54,265 nt of DNA, from positions 1 through 54,265 of the forward strand of contig CANPZM010000005.1 in NCBI GenBank assembly GCA_947589065.1, given 5' to 3'. Shown here piece after piece: positions 18,401 through 27,243 of this stretch. Source of the stretch: an uncultured Clostridia bacterium (GTDB lineage Bacteria; Bacillota; Clostridia; TANB77; CAG-508). The translations under genes and the position numbers were made by a program. The notes beneath the pieces are model-generated. The model was given only the letters and a program-made list of their open reading frames with translations, did no database searches and had not been told where the DNA came from. Each line of letters opens with the position of its first letter. The first letter of the stretch is position 1.

Positions 18401-18827
18401 TTCAAGAGTAGAATTTGTGATAACAAGGAAAAATGTAACATCAGGAATGGATGCAGATGAAATGAACATAGATAACTTAGTTGAAGTATTAGTATATTCA
18501 AATCCAACAGGAAGAAGAGATGTAAATTCAGTGCCAGGAAATGCAATGGTAATAGGAACAGAAAAAGGAATGTGGAAAGCTGGATATAATTCAGTAAAAG
18601 TACATCAGAATGAAGTCGGAGAAAATTGGGAGTTAGTAAAAACAAATTGGAGATTATATCCAGAAAATGATGCTAATGCAACAGAATTTATAACAGTAAT
18701 ACCACCAACAGGAATAGCAATACATGATTATGTAAGAACAAGAATAGTACCAATAGTAATATTAACAACATCTGCAATGTTGCTAATGGGAATATTTATA
18801 ATAAAACAACAACGAATGAGTAAATAA
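12420..18827 (+). CDS. Giant surface protein, type A (A1): two SdrD B-like segments, Cys/His-rich module, C-terminal membrane anchor
   Basis: 2135 residues, starting at TTG after GAGGAG. Order: N-terminal signal/anchor (1-36), an N-terminal domain to about 225, a Gly/Ser linker, a charged helical stretch (240-330), a beta-rich region containing VGPFKIQY (about 370-505), a Cys/His-rich module with eight Cys (about 508-616), a Pro/Gly linker, and a first SdrD B-like/prealbumin-fold domain opening TMAGNVWEE (about 675-790). Then come a long middle region (GLQKRKEADISVLEDLYKI; LRVFVTYKTKVFNNSDTNDV), a second such domain opening FGYVWEDE (about 1330-1445), a conserved C-terminal part (RKNVTSGMDADEMNIDNLV) and a membrane segment (2107-2128) with a basic tail. 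PPTGI stands before the anchor, but this is not a normal LPXTG sorting signal. Closely related to 29413-36439 and more distantly to 42064-50862. An adhesin or surface-layer role is inferred from domain style only. Confidence 0.75.
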   Translation: MKKIIKGIIQLNLILLIALIISIGLSKVNILAFAEREFNNGRPPLDNESKDFDDLVGEGAYLGTEQGQTFFDSSRQVLEGGVFWGNMMTSLFLPSVNFDEWDIVNGYRQYGPIICHYFNNTSYPDLYDYNTIKSWDSVLKNVRYKMCIYTFLWNQWGEYAEEGVPDNRGEGVDTLYLSGKIKYIHKYTKTEMNNAMAYILADCDDNTVEPPDSYVNTAFWNFLSGSGSNSGSSGQNSVDTSNISSNLTRYENKLKNNQDLSKSEIKNLIKWLNYLSDNKRTSAYKIMSDYENFDDKNYDKTEKQKKKLKQQLYNKIINNVISEIRNALSNQSSVSVKSLGLIQAAQDFENMHREIGGDYKSKIYDRTNPKNITVEYNAQTKKYLVGPFKIQYIERYINGEQFAGMTGKPILELKKNNVQVNYELGNRWNFVYKNARMAGFPNNTYPHSNEEFYISLDYIEGINQIIGIKFDFRYLTASAQWSYSDGKAEMLKLRLILMGNYLYSPDGQDCKGPLCDAGKADYGSEVGERQYHHYTEDPLFTTNIHYHDSPCKPCSGHDTNGDGVIDTYHYNELDENGNWKTGPYDANKTYAKCSPCQGHKCTIPEPCEHGFYGGHVIDLGFKYVVIPSGEIDISDVATVQSARRGYAGLSWTLGNPPGGNPPDGGGNPSWTIDLTTTMAGNVWEEIDSQKDSNGIIGTKDDEEANKGLENIAVTVKLYDEDGNFVKNGICHKTNGEAVKWPIYTDNNGYYEINRLEAPGVDGTENKLFYVVEFEYDGQTYKHTVYMANPNSNVNNVAEEGKASNYTAKVINNITGEIEADKYKNSSMAVEEVNDRYKFDRTFGEITGNSSVYEENGEYKTAGITKTTDYYGKNGRDNTNDKYNQLSYKGKKEGNLVNSVFESPYTDSSNQLGNSPAKVSDLDKDVTKDEYERYRMVASTYYDDTSRHGLTLDINDYRLKFPLEGWTYILNNKSIEESRDAQGNITRISKRYIADYMLHINLGLQKRKEADISVLEDLYKITLTVNGQKVTKEMDKLDTEANYTQAFDNLNSDMMYSLGLYKADVQYTHKNRYQNAIDIVKELKEGTELRVFVTYKTKVFNNSDTNDVEINELTNYYDPTFTLLNTNVAVPIINENMKLNKNTVVADEPYCRIIRQEMAARGFKPTKAEDLAGYENKQNTELTWDLVGTENGYKVAKLNKLSETKLKAGETVEIFTTYEIDKEGYEAIKDTEENDLNIIEGLREKLLGNKFNTVEISNYSTYYSEEDVDKEPYYTAYSKDKQLLWVSGRIDKDSAPNNIDRAGVMNKEKYEDDTSQSYVLDIKFKTNDREAFGYVWEDEKKEDVTIKDDVNVKVGDGQYQETEKLIPNVKVSMYEVINLTDIGDRTLAYDGLEYYYKIPNQFYTPDGSTNDVYTKGEKIDNKEGNYYLSGFTAGDYVIRFDYGTKADEENAHENWDINEEGHLMTTQNQTIKYNGQDYENTRFLGENTTEHLNDKYLELGVDMDGQAISKARDNESRRMVVDAYSRNIENERGEILRNRRADNTEYVEATQMFAETPVMQVEVEDPKRIVESEVPGSRGDNPPEGSTAANIEKTEIPGENEEGLTKNADQGYTIQNINLGLEKRAETDIKLEQYVNNIYILKDDETLFSAEMTEDGQVIMASENAKNLDKLTYMAHAEQQQGFFALNIEDDYLNGLSLLVRYKIKVINNSEIDYTGFLVGQYLEESIKKLASRPPTTALYDEIIRDLIKESDGISSNATLQELLDSEYDETNQIDNLLNLSAAVNKETDTIRPEIIIYGKYVGRFYYENRVHEDQSSYSIKNYSSDKNTVEQQISYVGDNVVETTVDQLIDYIDVNTSLDEESSIGKQDCSWVLTSTNKGDIDVDLDRDGTKEDEKIKTITDLNGLISNASYRLRSNEANEKTDLYDEKGRQLVTGTGTNVVMTLHEYMEKVEKEENGIKKYRMKYIKNNSVSDDNASLTKGMAPLAYTNNPEESSRVEFVITRKNVTSGMDADEMNIDNLVEVLVYSNPTGRRDVNSVPGNAMVIGTEKGMWKAGYNSVKVHQNEVGENWELVKTNWRLYPENDANATEFITVIPPTGIAIHDYVRTRIVPIVILTTSAMLLMGIFIIKQQRMSK

Positions 18828-18830
18828 AAA

Positions 18831-18873
18831 AGAATATCATAAAGTTTTTAAACTTTATGATATTCTTTTTTTT
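18831..18873 (+). terminator. Rho-independent terminator of A1
   Basis: A perfect 17-bp stem (AGAATATCATAAAGTTT and its complement) with a 2-nt loop is followed by eight Ts, 4 bp after the A1 stop. Confidence 0.9.
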
Positions 18874-18889
18874 GTTTTTCAATGAATCT

Positions 18890-21860
18890 TGCGGGTAGAA
18901 AGATTTACCAAATAATAAATTTCCCTAAGGAAATATATTATTTTAATGCAAATGTAATAAAAAAAATATATTTTTTATATAAAAAAACAAAATAAAAAAA
19001 CCCTAAATAGTTATAAATATTAATAATATTTATTTATTGATTATTATAAATATAAGATTAAGATGAAATTATAATTTTATAAGGAATTAAGAGAGGAAGC
19101 TTTATGAAAAAGTTATTTAAAAAATTTATGGTAAGCGTAATTGTTTGTGTAATTTTTATGATGAACATGTTACCTACTGTTGGAAAAATTGTATACGCAG
19201 TGAATGAGGATAGTGTTGAGGTTAATGTATTTTTTGTAAAAGAAAATCAGGAACCATCAACTGTTTGTGTTGCTGACATTAATGAAGAAAACTTAAAAAT
19301 AAATTTTGAAATTAAGTTGAAAAATAAAGGATATTTGAAAGATGGAGTACTAAAGATTGATCCAAACTCTAATTTTAAAATTGGTGATGTAGATGGAAGA
19401 GAGATAAAAAATAACGAAATAAAATTAAAACAAATAACAGATGAGGAAACAGAAACAATTTTATTGCCAATAAAATTTGAGAAAAATGATGAGTTTTCAG
19501 CAGATTATGCAAAAAGAAGTAATCAAATAACTTTTTCTGGAATTTTTGTAGATAATGATGCAATAGAGCATGAAGTTGAAAGAACTGTAAATTTAGAATT
19601 AACATGGACAGAGGAAATACAAAGTAATATATCAATTGAGACAATAAAAAATTTAGATTATAGAATTGATGAAAATACAGATGGAAAAATAGTTCAAGAA
19701 AAGATAAAGATAACAGGAAATGAAAATAAAATACCAGTAAAAAATTCTAATTTAGTGATAGATATACCACAAATAGCAGGAATGGAAGTAAAAGAAGTAA
19801 AAGTAGAAGCAGGAAAATTAGGATATACACAAGGAAGAGAAGATTATGAAGTAGAATTTGGAGAAGAAAATTATAGAGTAGAAGACAATAAATTAACAAT
19901 AAATGTAGAAAATAATGCAATAGACGGAATATTAAAAGAATCAAAAGGAGAAGACGAATATACGGTAACATATCAGTATGTTGGAAAGAAAGTAAATGAC
20001 GAAAGAATACATGGAAATATAGAATTAACAGTAAGCACATATGGAGAAAAAGAGGAAAAACAAACAGTAGATGTAGAATATGATTTTAAAGAGTCAATTG
20101 GAAATCTAGTACAACATACAATAGAAAATAAAGAAACAGAAATAAGTAAAGGATATTTAATGGCAAATAATGATGCAGACAATTATGAAATAGAGTATGC
20201 AAGAAGAGATGTAATAAATATAAGTAGAGCAGAAGAAGTAGAAAGTATAGAGATAGTAGATGGAGAAGAATATTTTGTAGAAAGAGGAGATGCACATAAA
20301 TACGAGACAGAGAATAAAGAAGGAATCAGGACCAAATATAAAAAGACAGAATTTTCAAAAGAAAATTTAAAAAATATATTAGGTGAAACTGGAAAAGTAG
20401 AAATCTTAAATATGAAAGATGAAGTAATGGCAACAGTAACACTAGATTTAGAGGCAAATGAAGAAGGAATATACGAAGTAGAATATCCAGAACCAATATC
20501 AAAAATAAAAATAAGAACAAGTAAACCAGTAAAAGATGGAAATATAGCAATAATAAATACAAAAGCAATAATAAAATTAGGATATTCAATAAATTTAATA
20601 AAAGATTTTTATAAATTAGTAAGTGAAGTAGAAGGAATAGCAACATATGCAGGAAATGTAAAAGATAAATTAGAGACCCAGAAGAACGAAGTAATAATAG
20701 CACAAACATCATCAAATGCGACAATAGAAGGAAAAAATATAGAATTATCAACAACAGTAAGAAATGAATCAGTAAACTTTAAAATAAAATTAAATAATAA
20801 TGATATAAGTTCAGACATATATCAAAATCCAGTATTTGAGGTAAGATTTCCAAAAGAAATAAAAGAAGTAAATGTAAGAAATATAGATTTATTCTATGCA
20901 AATGGGGAATTAGAAATAGCAAATGTAGAAACATTAAAAGATAAAGAGCAACAAGTATTAAGAATAACATTAAAGGGAATGCAAAGAAATTATAATTTGA
21001 ATAAAGAAACGAATGGAACAATAATATCATTTGATACAGATATAGAAGTAGATGAACTAACAGGAAATAAGGCAGATAATGTTGAGATGTATTATTATAA
21101 TGAAGCATCAGTAAAATATGAAAATGAAGTAGATTGGAATATGATATTAGGCTTAAAAAATGTTTCATATTTTCATAATGGAGAGTCAACAATAGGAGTT
21201 AATTTTGTAGCACCAACAGGGTTAGTAAGTGCACAACAGACAGAGACCAAAGATAACGAAAAAGAAGAAAAAGTAGTATCAGTACAACAAGGAGAGCAAA
21301 AAGAGTTAATAGAAGAAGATGCAGAAGCCAAGTTAGCAACAATGGGAATAACATTAATGAATAATACAGGAAAGACATTAAATGGAGTGCAAATATTAGG
21401 AAGAATTCCATTTAAAGGAAATAAAGACATAGTAACAGGAGAAGATTTAGGAACAACAGTAGATACAATACTAGATGATGAAATAAAATCAAAAGATGAA
21501 AATTTAAAATATAAAGTATATTATTCAGAAAATGGAGAAGCAACAACAGAATTAGATAAAGAGGAAAATAAGTGGAAAGAGTCAACGACATATAAAGTAG
21601 GATTAGCAAAATCATATTTAATAGTATTGGATGAGGGAACAGTAGTAGAACCAAATGATAAACTAGAATTCACATATGATTATGTAATACCAGCAGGATT
21701 AAAAAAGGGAGATGCATTTTATGGAACATATGTAACATATTATAGAGAAGAGACAGGAGAACAATATACATCACCTGCAGATAAAATAGGTTATGAAACA
21801 GAAAAGCAAGCAGAGATAGAAGCAGAGATAAAATTAAAATCAGATGGACTAAAAGAATTA
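18890..21860 (+). repeat. Long direct repeat, copy 1 (leader plus first ~900 codons of B1)
   Basis: Pairs with 24262-27243 at an offset of about 5.38 kb. The leaders differ by scattered changes. From about 19200 to 21790 I saw no difference, and translations on both strands agree. After about 21900 the two genes diverge steeply. Confidence 0.85.
18918..18935. promoter_or_regulatory. Palindrome in the B1 upstream region, shared with B2
   Basis: AATTTCCCTAAGGAAATA. The equivalent site ahead of B2 (24295-24312) is the perfect palindrome AATTTCCCTAGGGAAATT. Both lie about 170-185 bp before the start codon in otherwise similar leaders. It could be an operator or RNA hairpin. No regulator is identified. 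Confidence 0.35.
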
Positions 21861-24023
21861 TCAGATGCAGAATATGAAATAGTATTAAAGAACAAAACTG
21901 ATGTAGATGCAAAAGATGTAAAAGTAGAATTTGAAGTTCCTGCAGAATTTTTATTAGAAGGAGTAAATGGCGAAAATGCATCAGGAAGCTTGAAAAGTAA
22001 AATGGTAACAATTAATATTACAGACTTAGAACCAAATTCAGAAAAAAAGATAAATGCTATATTTAATTTAAAACAATTTGAAAAAGAAGAAAATAATGTA
22101 AAAATTAATGCAAAAGTAAGTGGAGAAAACTTAAAAAATAATCTAAATATTGATACTGAAAGCACGAAAGTAGAAAAAACTAATTTAAAAATTACTGATG
22201 AATATTATGATTCATTAATAATAGCTGGAAGAGATTACGAAAATACATATTCTATGAGAAATGTTTCAAAAGAAGAATATAAAAATGTAAAAATAACAAA
22301 AAAACTTGGAAAAGCATTTAAATTTTTAAGTAGTGAAATTAAAAGTGAAGTATATCCTAAAGACGAGCTTGATGCCATTATAGGAGATAATAAAGGGAAA
22401 CTAACAGATGAACAAGAAAATAAGATTACAGATATACTAGTTAACAATAAAAGAAAGTTAAATGTTAAAGAAAGTTATGATGAAAACAATAATACAGTAA
22501 CATGGGAAATAGAATCATTCAAACCAAATGATTATCTAGAAATAAGGTACAATATTTTTATAAATATTTTGGATGATGCAGAAAAAATAAATACAGAAAC
22601 TGTTAATACAATTGTTGATTTGGGAAATGGTTTATTAGAAGTAAATAAAATGGATAAAATAGAATATAATCAATCAAAAGTAGATGTGAGCTTAAAAAAT
22701 GCTAAAGATGTTGGATTCGGAAAAAAGGGAGAAGATATACAGTATATTTGGGAAATAAAAAATAATAATAATTATGATGTAACAGATTTTGTCATAACGC
22801 CAAGCATTTCAAATAATGCCGAAATGACGACAATGAAAATTGAAAATAGTGTAATGCAAGAAAATTATAGATTTGATACATCAAAAAAATTATTTGCTAT
22901 ACTTCCAGCTAACAGCACAACTGTATTTACTATAAATGCTACTATACATGAAACTAGTGAAGCATACATTGAAAATGAAATTGAAGCAGAATATGATAGC
23001 GTTTATAAATTAAAGAAAAATACATATACTGAAATTGAAAATACTGATAAAAAGTATCAGATAACAGGAAATGCATATATAGACCAAAATGGAAATCAAA
23101 GATTAGATGAAGATGAAGTAATTTTAAGTGGAGTAGTAGCAAAGTTATTTAATTCAGAAACAAACAAGATGGTAGGAACAGTGATAACAGACATTTCAGG
23201 AAAATATGCATTCAAAGATTTAGAACAAGGAATGTATTATGTGAAATTTGATTATGATGATTCTCAATATGTAATTAGTTCAGAAAAATCAGATAAGACA
23301 TTAAAAAATAAATCAAAAATAATGAATATTGATAATAATTATGTAACAGATAATATAGTTCTATCACAAAGTAGTGTATCAAATATAGATATACCATTAA
23401 GTAGAGAAAATATATTTGATTTAAAAGTAGATTCAACTTTAGAGAAAATGACTGTTCAAAACTCATATGAAAAAACAGAATTTATTCCTGAAAATAAAAA
23501 ATTGGGAAAAGTAGATATAGATCCGAAACTATTATCAGAGTCAAAAGTATTTCTTGAATATAAATTTGTAATAACAAATCAAGGAACAATAGAAGGAAAA
23601 GTTAATAAACTAGTAGATTATATGGCAAAAGGAATGGAATTTGATTCATCATTAAATCCAGAGTGGTATATGGAATCAGATGGAAATTTATATACAACGT
23701 CATTGAGAAATGATGTAATAAAACCGGGTGAAACAAGAGAAATGACATTAATACTTATAAAAAATATGACAGAGGACAATGCAGGGTTAACTCATAATTG
23801 TGTCGAAATAGTAGATTCAACAAATTCAAGAGGAATAGCCGATATAGATTCTAATCCAAATAATAAATTAAGCGAAGATGATTTATCAACAACAGATTGT
23901 ATTATTGGTATAACTACAGGGATAATTAGCATGCTTGTACCAACATTAATAGTATGGGCAATTGTTGTGATTATAGTTTCATTTATTATATGGAGAGTAG
24001 TAGAAAAAAGAAGATATGTATAA
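19104..24023 (+). CDS. Giant surface protein, type B (B1): DUF11-like repeats, one SdrD B-like domain, C-terminal anchor
   Basis: 1639 residues, with GAGAGGAAG before the ATG. A signal peptide (about 1-33, MLPTVGKIVYA) is followed by a long series of beta-rich segments of DUF11/conserved-repeat type (for example KLSDAEYEIVLKNKTDVDA-like blocks, EYEIVLKNKT and YIWEIKNNNNY). Next is an SdrD B-like domain near 1317-1395 with a DxNGNxxxDxDE calcium-type loop (DQNGNQRLDEDE). A last DUF11-like block (SNIDIPLSRENIFDLKVD ... GTIEGKVNKLVDYM) leads to a membrane anchor (1607-1632) with tail EKRRYV. LSTTDCIIGITTG directly precedes the anchor. The first ~895 residues are almost identical to B2 and the rest is diverged. 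It probably once preceded an A partner, of which 24024-24144 is the remnant. The cell-surface location is well supported, the function unknown. Confidence 0.75.
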   Translation: MKKLFKKFMVSVIVCVIFMMNMLPTVGKIVYAVNEDSVEVNVFFVKENQEPSTVCVADINEENLKINFEIKLKNKGYLKDGVLKIDPNSNFKIGDVDGREIKNNEIKLKQITDEETETILLPIKFEKNDEFSADYAKRSNQITFSGIFVDNDAIEHEVERTVNLELTWTEEIQSNISIETIKNLDYRIDENTDGKIVQEKIKITGNENKIPVKNSNLVIDIPQIAGMEVKEVKVEAGKLGYTQGREDYEVEFGEENYRVEDNKLTINVENNAIDGILKESKGEDEYTVTYQYVGKKVNDERIHGNIELTVSTYGEKEEKQTVDVEYDFKESIGNLVQHTIENKETEISKGYLMANNDADNYEIEYARRDVINISRAEEVESIEIVDGEEYFVERGDAHKYETENKEGIRTKYKKTEFSKENLKNILGETGKVEILNMKDEVMATVTLDLEANEEGIYEVEYPEPISKIKIRTSKPVKDGNIAIINTKAIIKLGYSINLIKDFYKLVSEVEGIATYAGNVKDKLETQKNEVIIAQTSSNATIEGKNIELSTTVRNESVNFKIKLNNNDISSDIYQNPVFEVRFPKEIKEVNVRNIDLFYANGELEIANVETLKDKEQQVLRITLKGMQRNYNLNKETNGTIISFDTDIEVDELTGNKADNVEMYYYNEASVKYENEVDWNMILGLKNVSYFHNGESTIGVNFVAPTGLVSAQQTETKDNEKEEKVVSVQQGEQKELIEEDAEAKLATMGITLMNNTGKTLNGVQILGRIPFKGNKDIVTGEDLGTTVDTILDDEIKSKDENLKYKVYYSENGEATTELDKEENKWKESTTYKVGLAKSYLIVLDEGTVVEPNDKLEFTYDYVIPAGLKKGDAFYGTYVTYYREETGEQYTSPADKIGYETEKQAEIEAEIKLKSDGLKELSDAEYEIVLKNKTDVDAKDVKVEFEVPAEFLLEGVNGENASGSLKSKMVTINITDLEPNSEKKINAIFNLKQFEKEENNVKINAKVSGENLKNNLNIDTESTKVEKTNLKITDEYYDSLIIAGRDYENTYSMRNVSKEEYKNVKITKKLGKAFKFLSSEIKSEVYPKDELDAIIGDNKGKLTDEQENKITDILVNNKRKLNVKESYDENNNTVTWEIESFKPNDYLEIRYNIFINILDDAEKINTETVNTIVDLGNGLLEVNKMDKIEYNQSKVDVSLKNAKDVGFGKKGEDIQYIWEIKNNNNYDVTDFVITPSISNNAEMTTMKIENSVMQENYRFDTSKKLFAILPANSTTVFTINATIHETSEAYIENEIEAEYDSVYKLKKNTYTEIENTDKKYQITGNAYIDQNGNQRLDEDEVILSGVVAKLFNSETNKMVGTVITDISGKYAFKDLEQGMYYVKFDYDDSQYVISSEKSDKTLKNKSKIMNIDNNYVTDNIVLSQSSVSNIDIPLSRENIFDLKVDSTLEKMTVQNSYEKTEFIPENKKLGKVDIDPKLLSESKVFLEYKFVITNQGTIEGKVNKLVDYMAKGMEFDSSLNPEWYMESDGNLYTTSLRNDVIKPGETREMTLILIKNMTEDNAGLTHNCVEIVDSTNSRGIADIDSNPNNKLSEDDLSTTDCIIGITTGIISMLVPTLIVWAIVVIIVSFIIWRVVEKRRYV

Positions 24024-24144
24024 TTGAAAAATATTATTACTGACTTTTTCTCTTTCTAATATAGTACCAATAGTGATACTAACAACATCAGCAATGTTGC
24101 TAATGGGAATATTTATAATAAAACAACAACGAATGAGTAAATAA
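24024..24144 (+). pseudogene. Remnant of a deleted type A gene after B1
   Basis: Directly after the B1 stop, TTG begins a short frame MKNIITDFFSF that resembles the A2 opening (MKRKIKNVITYIF) and then stops. From 24061 the sequence encodes, in another frame, IVPIVILTTSAMLLMGIFII KQQRMSK and a stop at 24142-24144, the C-terminal anchor of type A proteins. So both tips of an A gene survive with about 6-7 kb deleted between them. The 5' half of the anchor sequence matches A2 base by base, and the 3' half matches A1. Confidence 0.85.
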
Positions 24145-24160
24145 AAAACTTATATTCCAT

Positions 24161-24259
24161 AGAAAAATTGTTATACAATTTTTCGCGGACGAACAAAGAC
24201 GCGGACTGTAAAATGTTATAAATAGCAAAAATGTTAATAATGTCCGCTTTTGTTCTTAA
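24161..24259. repeat. Structured ~100-bp dispersed repeat, copy 1
   Basis: Near-identical to 53903-54001, with about five or six differences. It contains a small hairpin (GAAAAATTGT-TAT-ACAATTTTTC) and a larger one pairing GAACAAAGACGCGGAC with GTCCGCTTTTGTTC across about 35 nt. There is no coding frame. It could be a MITE/REP-like element or a terminator module. It sits in the 457-bp gap between B1 and B2, together with the A remnant and the B2 leader. Confidence 0.8.
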
Positions 24260-24261
24260 TG

Positions 24262-27243
24262 AATCTTGCTGGTAGAAATATTTGCTGAAAAATGAATTTC
24301 CCTAGGGAAATTTATTTTTTTAATGCAAATGTAATAAAAAAAATATACTTTTTATATAAAAAATCAAAATAGAAAAACCCTAAGTAATTAAAAATATTAA
24401 TAATATTTATTTATTGATTATTATAAATATAAGATTAAGATGAAATTATAATTTTATGAGTAATTAAGAGAGGAAGCTTTATGAAAAGGGAAAAGTTATT
24501 TAAAAAATTCATAGTAAGTGTAATTATTTGTGTAATCTTTATGATGAACATGTTACCTACTGTTGGAAAAATTGTATATGCAGTGAATGAGGATAGTGTT
24601 GAGGTTAATGTATTTTTTGTAAAAGAAAATCAGGAACCATCAACTGTTTGTGTTGCTGACATTAATGAAGAAAACTTAAAAATAAATTTTGAAATTAAGT
24701 TGAAAAATAAAGGATATTTGAAAGATGGAGTACTAAAGATTGATCCAAACTCTAATTTTAAAATTGGTGATGTAGATGGAAGAGAGATAAAAAATAACGA
24801 AATAAAATTAAAACAAATAACAGATGAGGAAACAGAAACAATTTTATTGCCAATAAAATTTGAGAAAAATGATGAGTTTTCAGCAGATTATGCAAAAAGA
24901 AGTAATCAAATAACTTTTTCTGGAATTTTTGTAGATAATGATGCAATAGAGCATGAAGTTGAAAGAACTGTAAATTTAGAATTAACATGGACAGAGGAAA
25001 TACAAAGTAATATATCAATTGAGACAATAAAAAATTTAGATTATAGAATTGATGAAAATACAGATGGAAAAATAGTTCAAGAAAAGATAAAGATAACAGG
25101 AAATGAAAATAAAATACCAGTAAAAAATTCTAATTTAGTGATAGATATACCACAAATAGCAGGAATGGAAGTAAAAGAAGTAAAAGTAGAAGCAGGAAAA
25201 TTAGGATATACACAAGGAAGAGAAGATTATGAAGTAGAATTTGGAGAAGAAAATTATAGAGTAGAAGACAATAAATTAACAATAAATGTAGAAAATAATG
25301 CAATAGACGGAATATTAAAAGAATCAAAAGGAGAAGACGAATATACGGTAACATATCAGTATGTTGGAAAGAAAGTAAATGACGAAAGAATACATGGAAA
25401 TATAGAATTAACAGTAAGCACATATGGAGAAAAAGAGGAAAAACAAACAGTAGATGTAGAATATGATTTTAAAGAGTCAATTGGAAATCTAGTACAACAT
25501 ACAATAGAAAATAAAGAAACAGAAATAAGTAAAGGATATTTAATGGCAAATAATGATGCAGACAATTATGAAATAGAGTATGCAAGAAGAGATGTAATAA
25601 ATATAAGTAGAGCAGAAGAAGTAGAAAGTATAGAGATAGTAGATGGAGAAGAATATTTTGTAGAAAGAGGAGATGCACATAAATACGAGACAGAGAATAA
25701 AGAAGGAATCAGGACCAAATATAAAAAGACAGAATTTTCAAAAGAAAATTTAAAAAATATATTAGGTGAAACTGGAAAAGTAGAAATCTTAAATATGAAA
25801 GATGAAGTAATGGCAACAGTAACACTAGATTTAGAGGCAAATGAAGAAGGAATATACGAAGTAGAATATCCAGAACCAATATCAAAAATAAAAATAAGAA
25901 CAAGTAAACCAGTAAAAGATGGAAATATAGCAATAATAAATACAAAAGCAATAATAAAATTAGGATATTCAATAAATTTAATAAAAGATTTTTATAAATT
26001 AGTAAGTGAAGTAGAAGGAATAGCAACATATGCAGGAAATGTAAAAGATAAATTAGAGACCCAGAAGAACGAAGTAATAATAGCACAAACATCATCAAAT
26101 GCGACAATAGAAGGAAAAAATATAGAATTATCAACAACAGTAAGAAATGAATCAGTAAACTTTAAAATAAAATTAAATAATAATGATATAAGTTCAGACA
26201 TATATCAAAATCCAGTATTTGAGGTAAGATTTCCAAAAGAAATAAAAGAAGTAAATGTAAGAAATATAGATTTATTCTATGCAAATGGGGAATTAGAAAT
26301 AGCAAATGTAGAAACATTAAAAGATAAAGAGCAACAAGTATTAAGAATAACATTAAAGGGAATGCAAAGAAATTATAATTTGAATAAAGAAACGAATGGA
26401 ACAATAATATCATTTGATACAGATATAGAAGTAGATGAACTAACAGGAAATAAGGCAGATAATGTTGAGATGTATTATTATAATGAAGCATCAGTAAAAT
26501 ATGAAAATGAAGTAGATTGGAATATGATATTAGGCTTAAAAAATGTTTCATATTTTCATAATGGAGAGTCAACAATAGGAGTTAATTTTGTAGCACCAAC
26601 AGGGTTAGTAAGTGCACAACAGACAGAGACCAAAGATAACGAAAAAGAAGAAAAAGTAGTATCAGTACAACAAGGAGAGCAAAAAGAGTTAATAGAAGAA
26701 GATGCAGAAGCCAAGTTAGCAACAATGGGAATAACATTAATGAATAATACAGGAAAGACATTAAATGGAGTGCAAATATTAGGAAGAATTCCATTTAAAG
26801 GAAATAAAGACATAGTAACAGGAGAAGATTTAGGAACAACAGTAGATACAATACTAGATGATGAAATAAAATCAAAAGATGAAAATTTAAAATATAAAGT
26901 ATATTATTCAGAAAATGGAGAAGCAACAACAGAATTAGATAAAGAGGAAAATAAGTGGAAAGAGTCAACGACATATAAAGTAGGATTAGCAAAATCATAT
27001 TTAATAGTATTGGATGAGGGAACAGTAGTAGAACCAAATGATAAACTAGAATTCACATATGATTATGTAATACCAGCAGGATTAAAAAAGGGAGATGCAT
27101 TTTATGGAACATATGTAACATATTATAGAGAAGAGACAGGAGAACAATATACATCACCTGCAGATAAAATAGGATATGAAACAGAAAAACAAGCAGAGGT
27201 AGAAGCTGAAATAAAATTAAAATCAGATGTATTAAAAGAATTA
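24262..27243 (+). repeat. Long direct repeat, copy 2 (leader plus first ~900 codons of B2)
   Basis: The partner of 18890-21860. The region 24583-27173 appears identical to 19200-21790. The flanks on both sides carry substitutions, the pattern expected from gene conversion rather than a simple fresh duplication. Confidence 0.85.
24295..24312. promoter_or_regulatory. Perfect 18-bp palindrome in the B2 leader
   Basis: AATTTCCCTAGGGAAATT, matching an imperfect version ahead of B1. It is a candidate operator or RNA hairpin. Confidence 0.35.

Noticed and set aside
18696..18827. LPXTG sorting signals in the giant proteins (PPTGI, EPTGL)
   Set aside because: The spacing to the hydrophobic helix is too long and contains charged residues, the Leu-Pro start is missing, and no sortase gene is visible.
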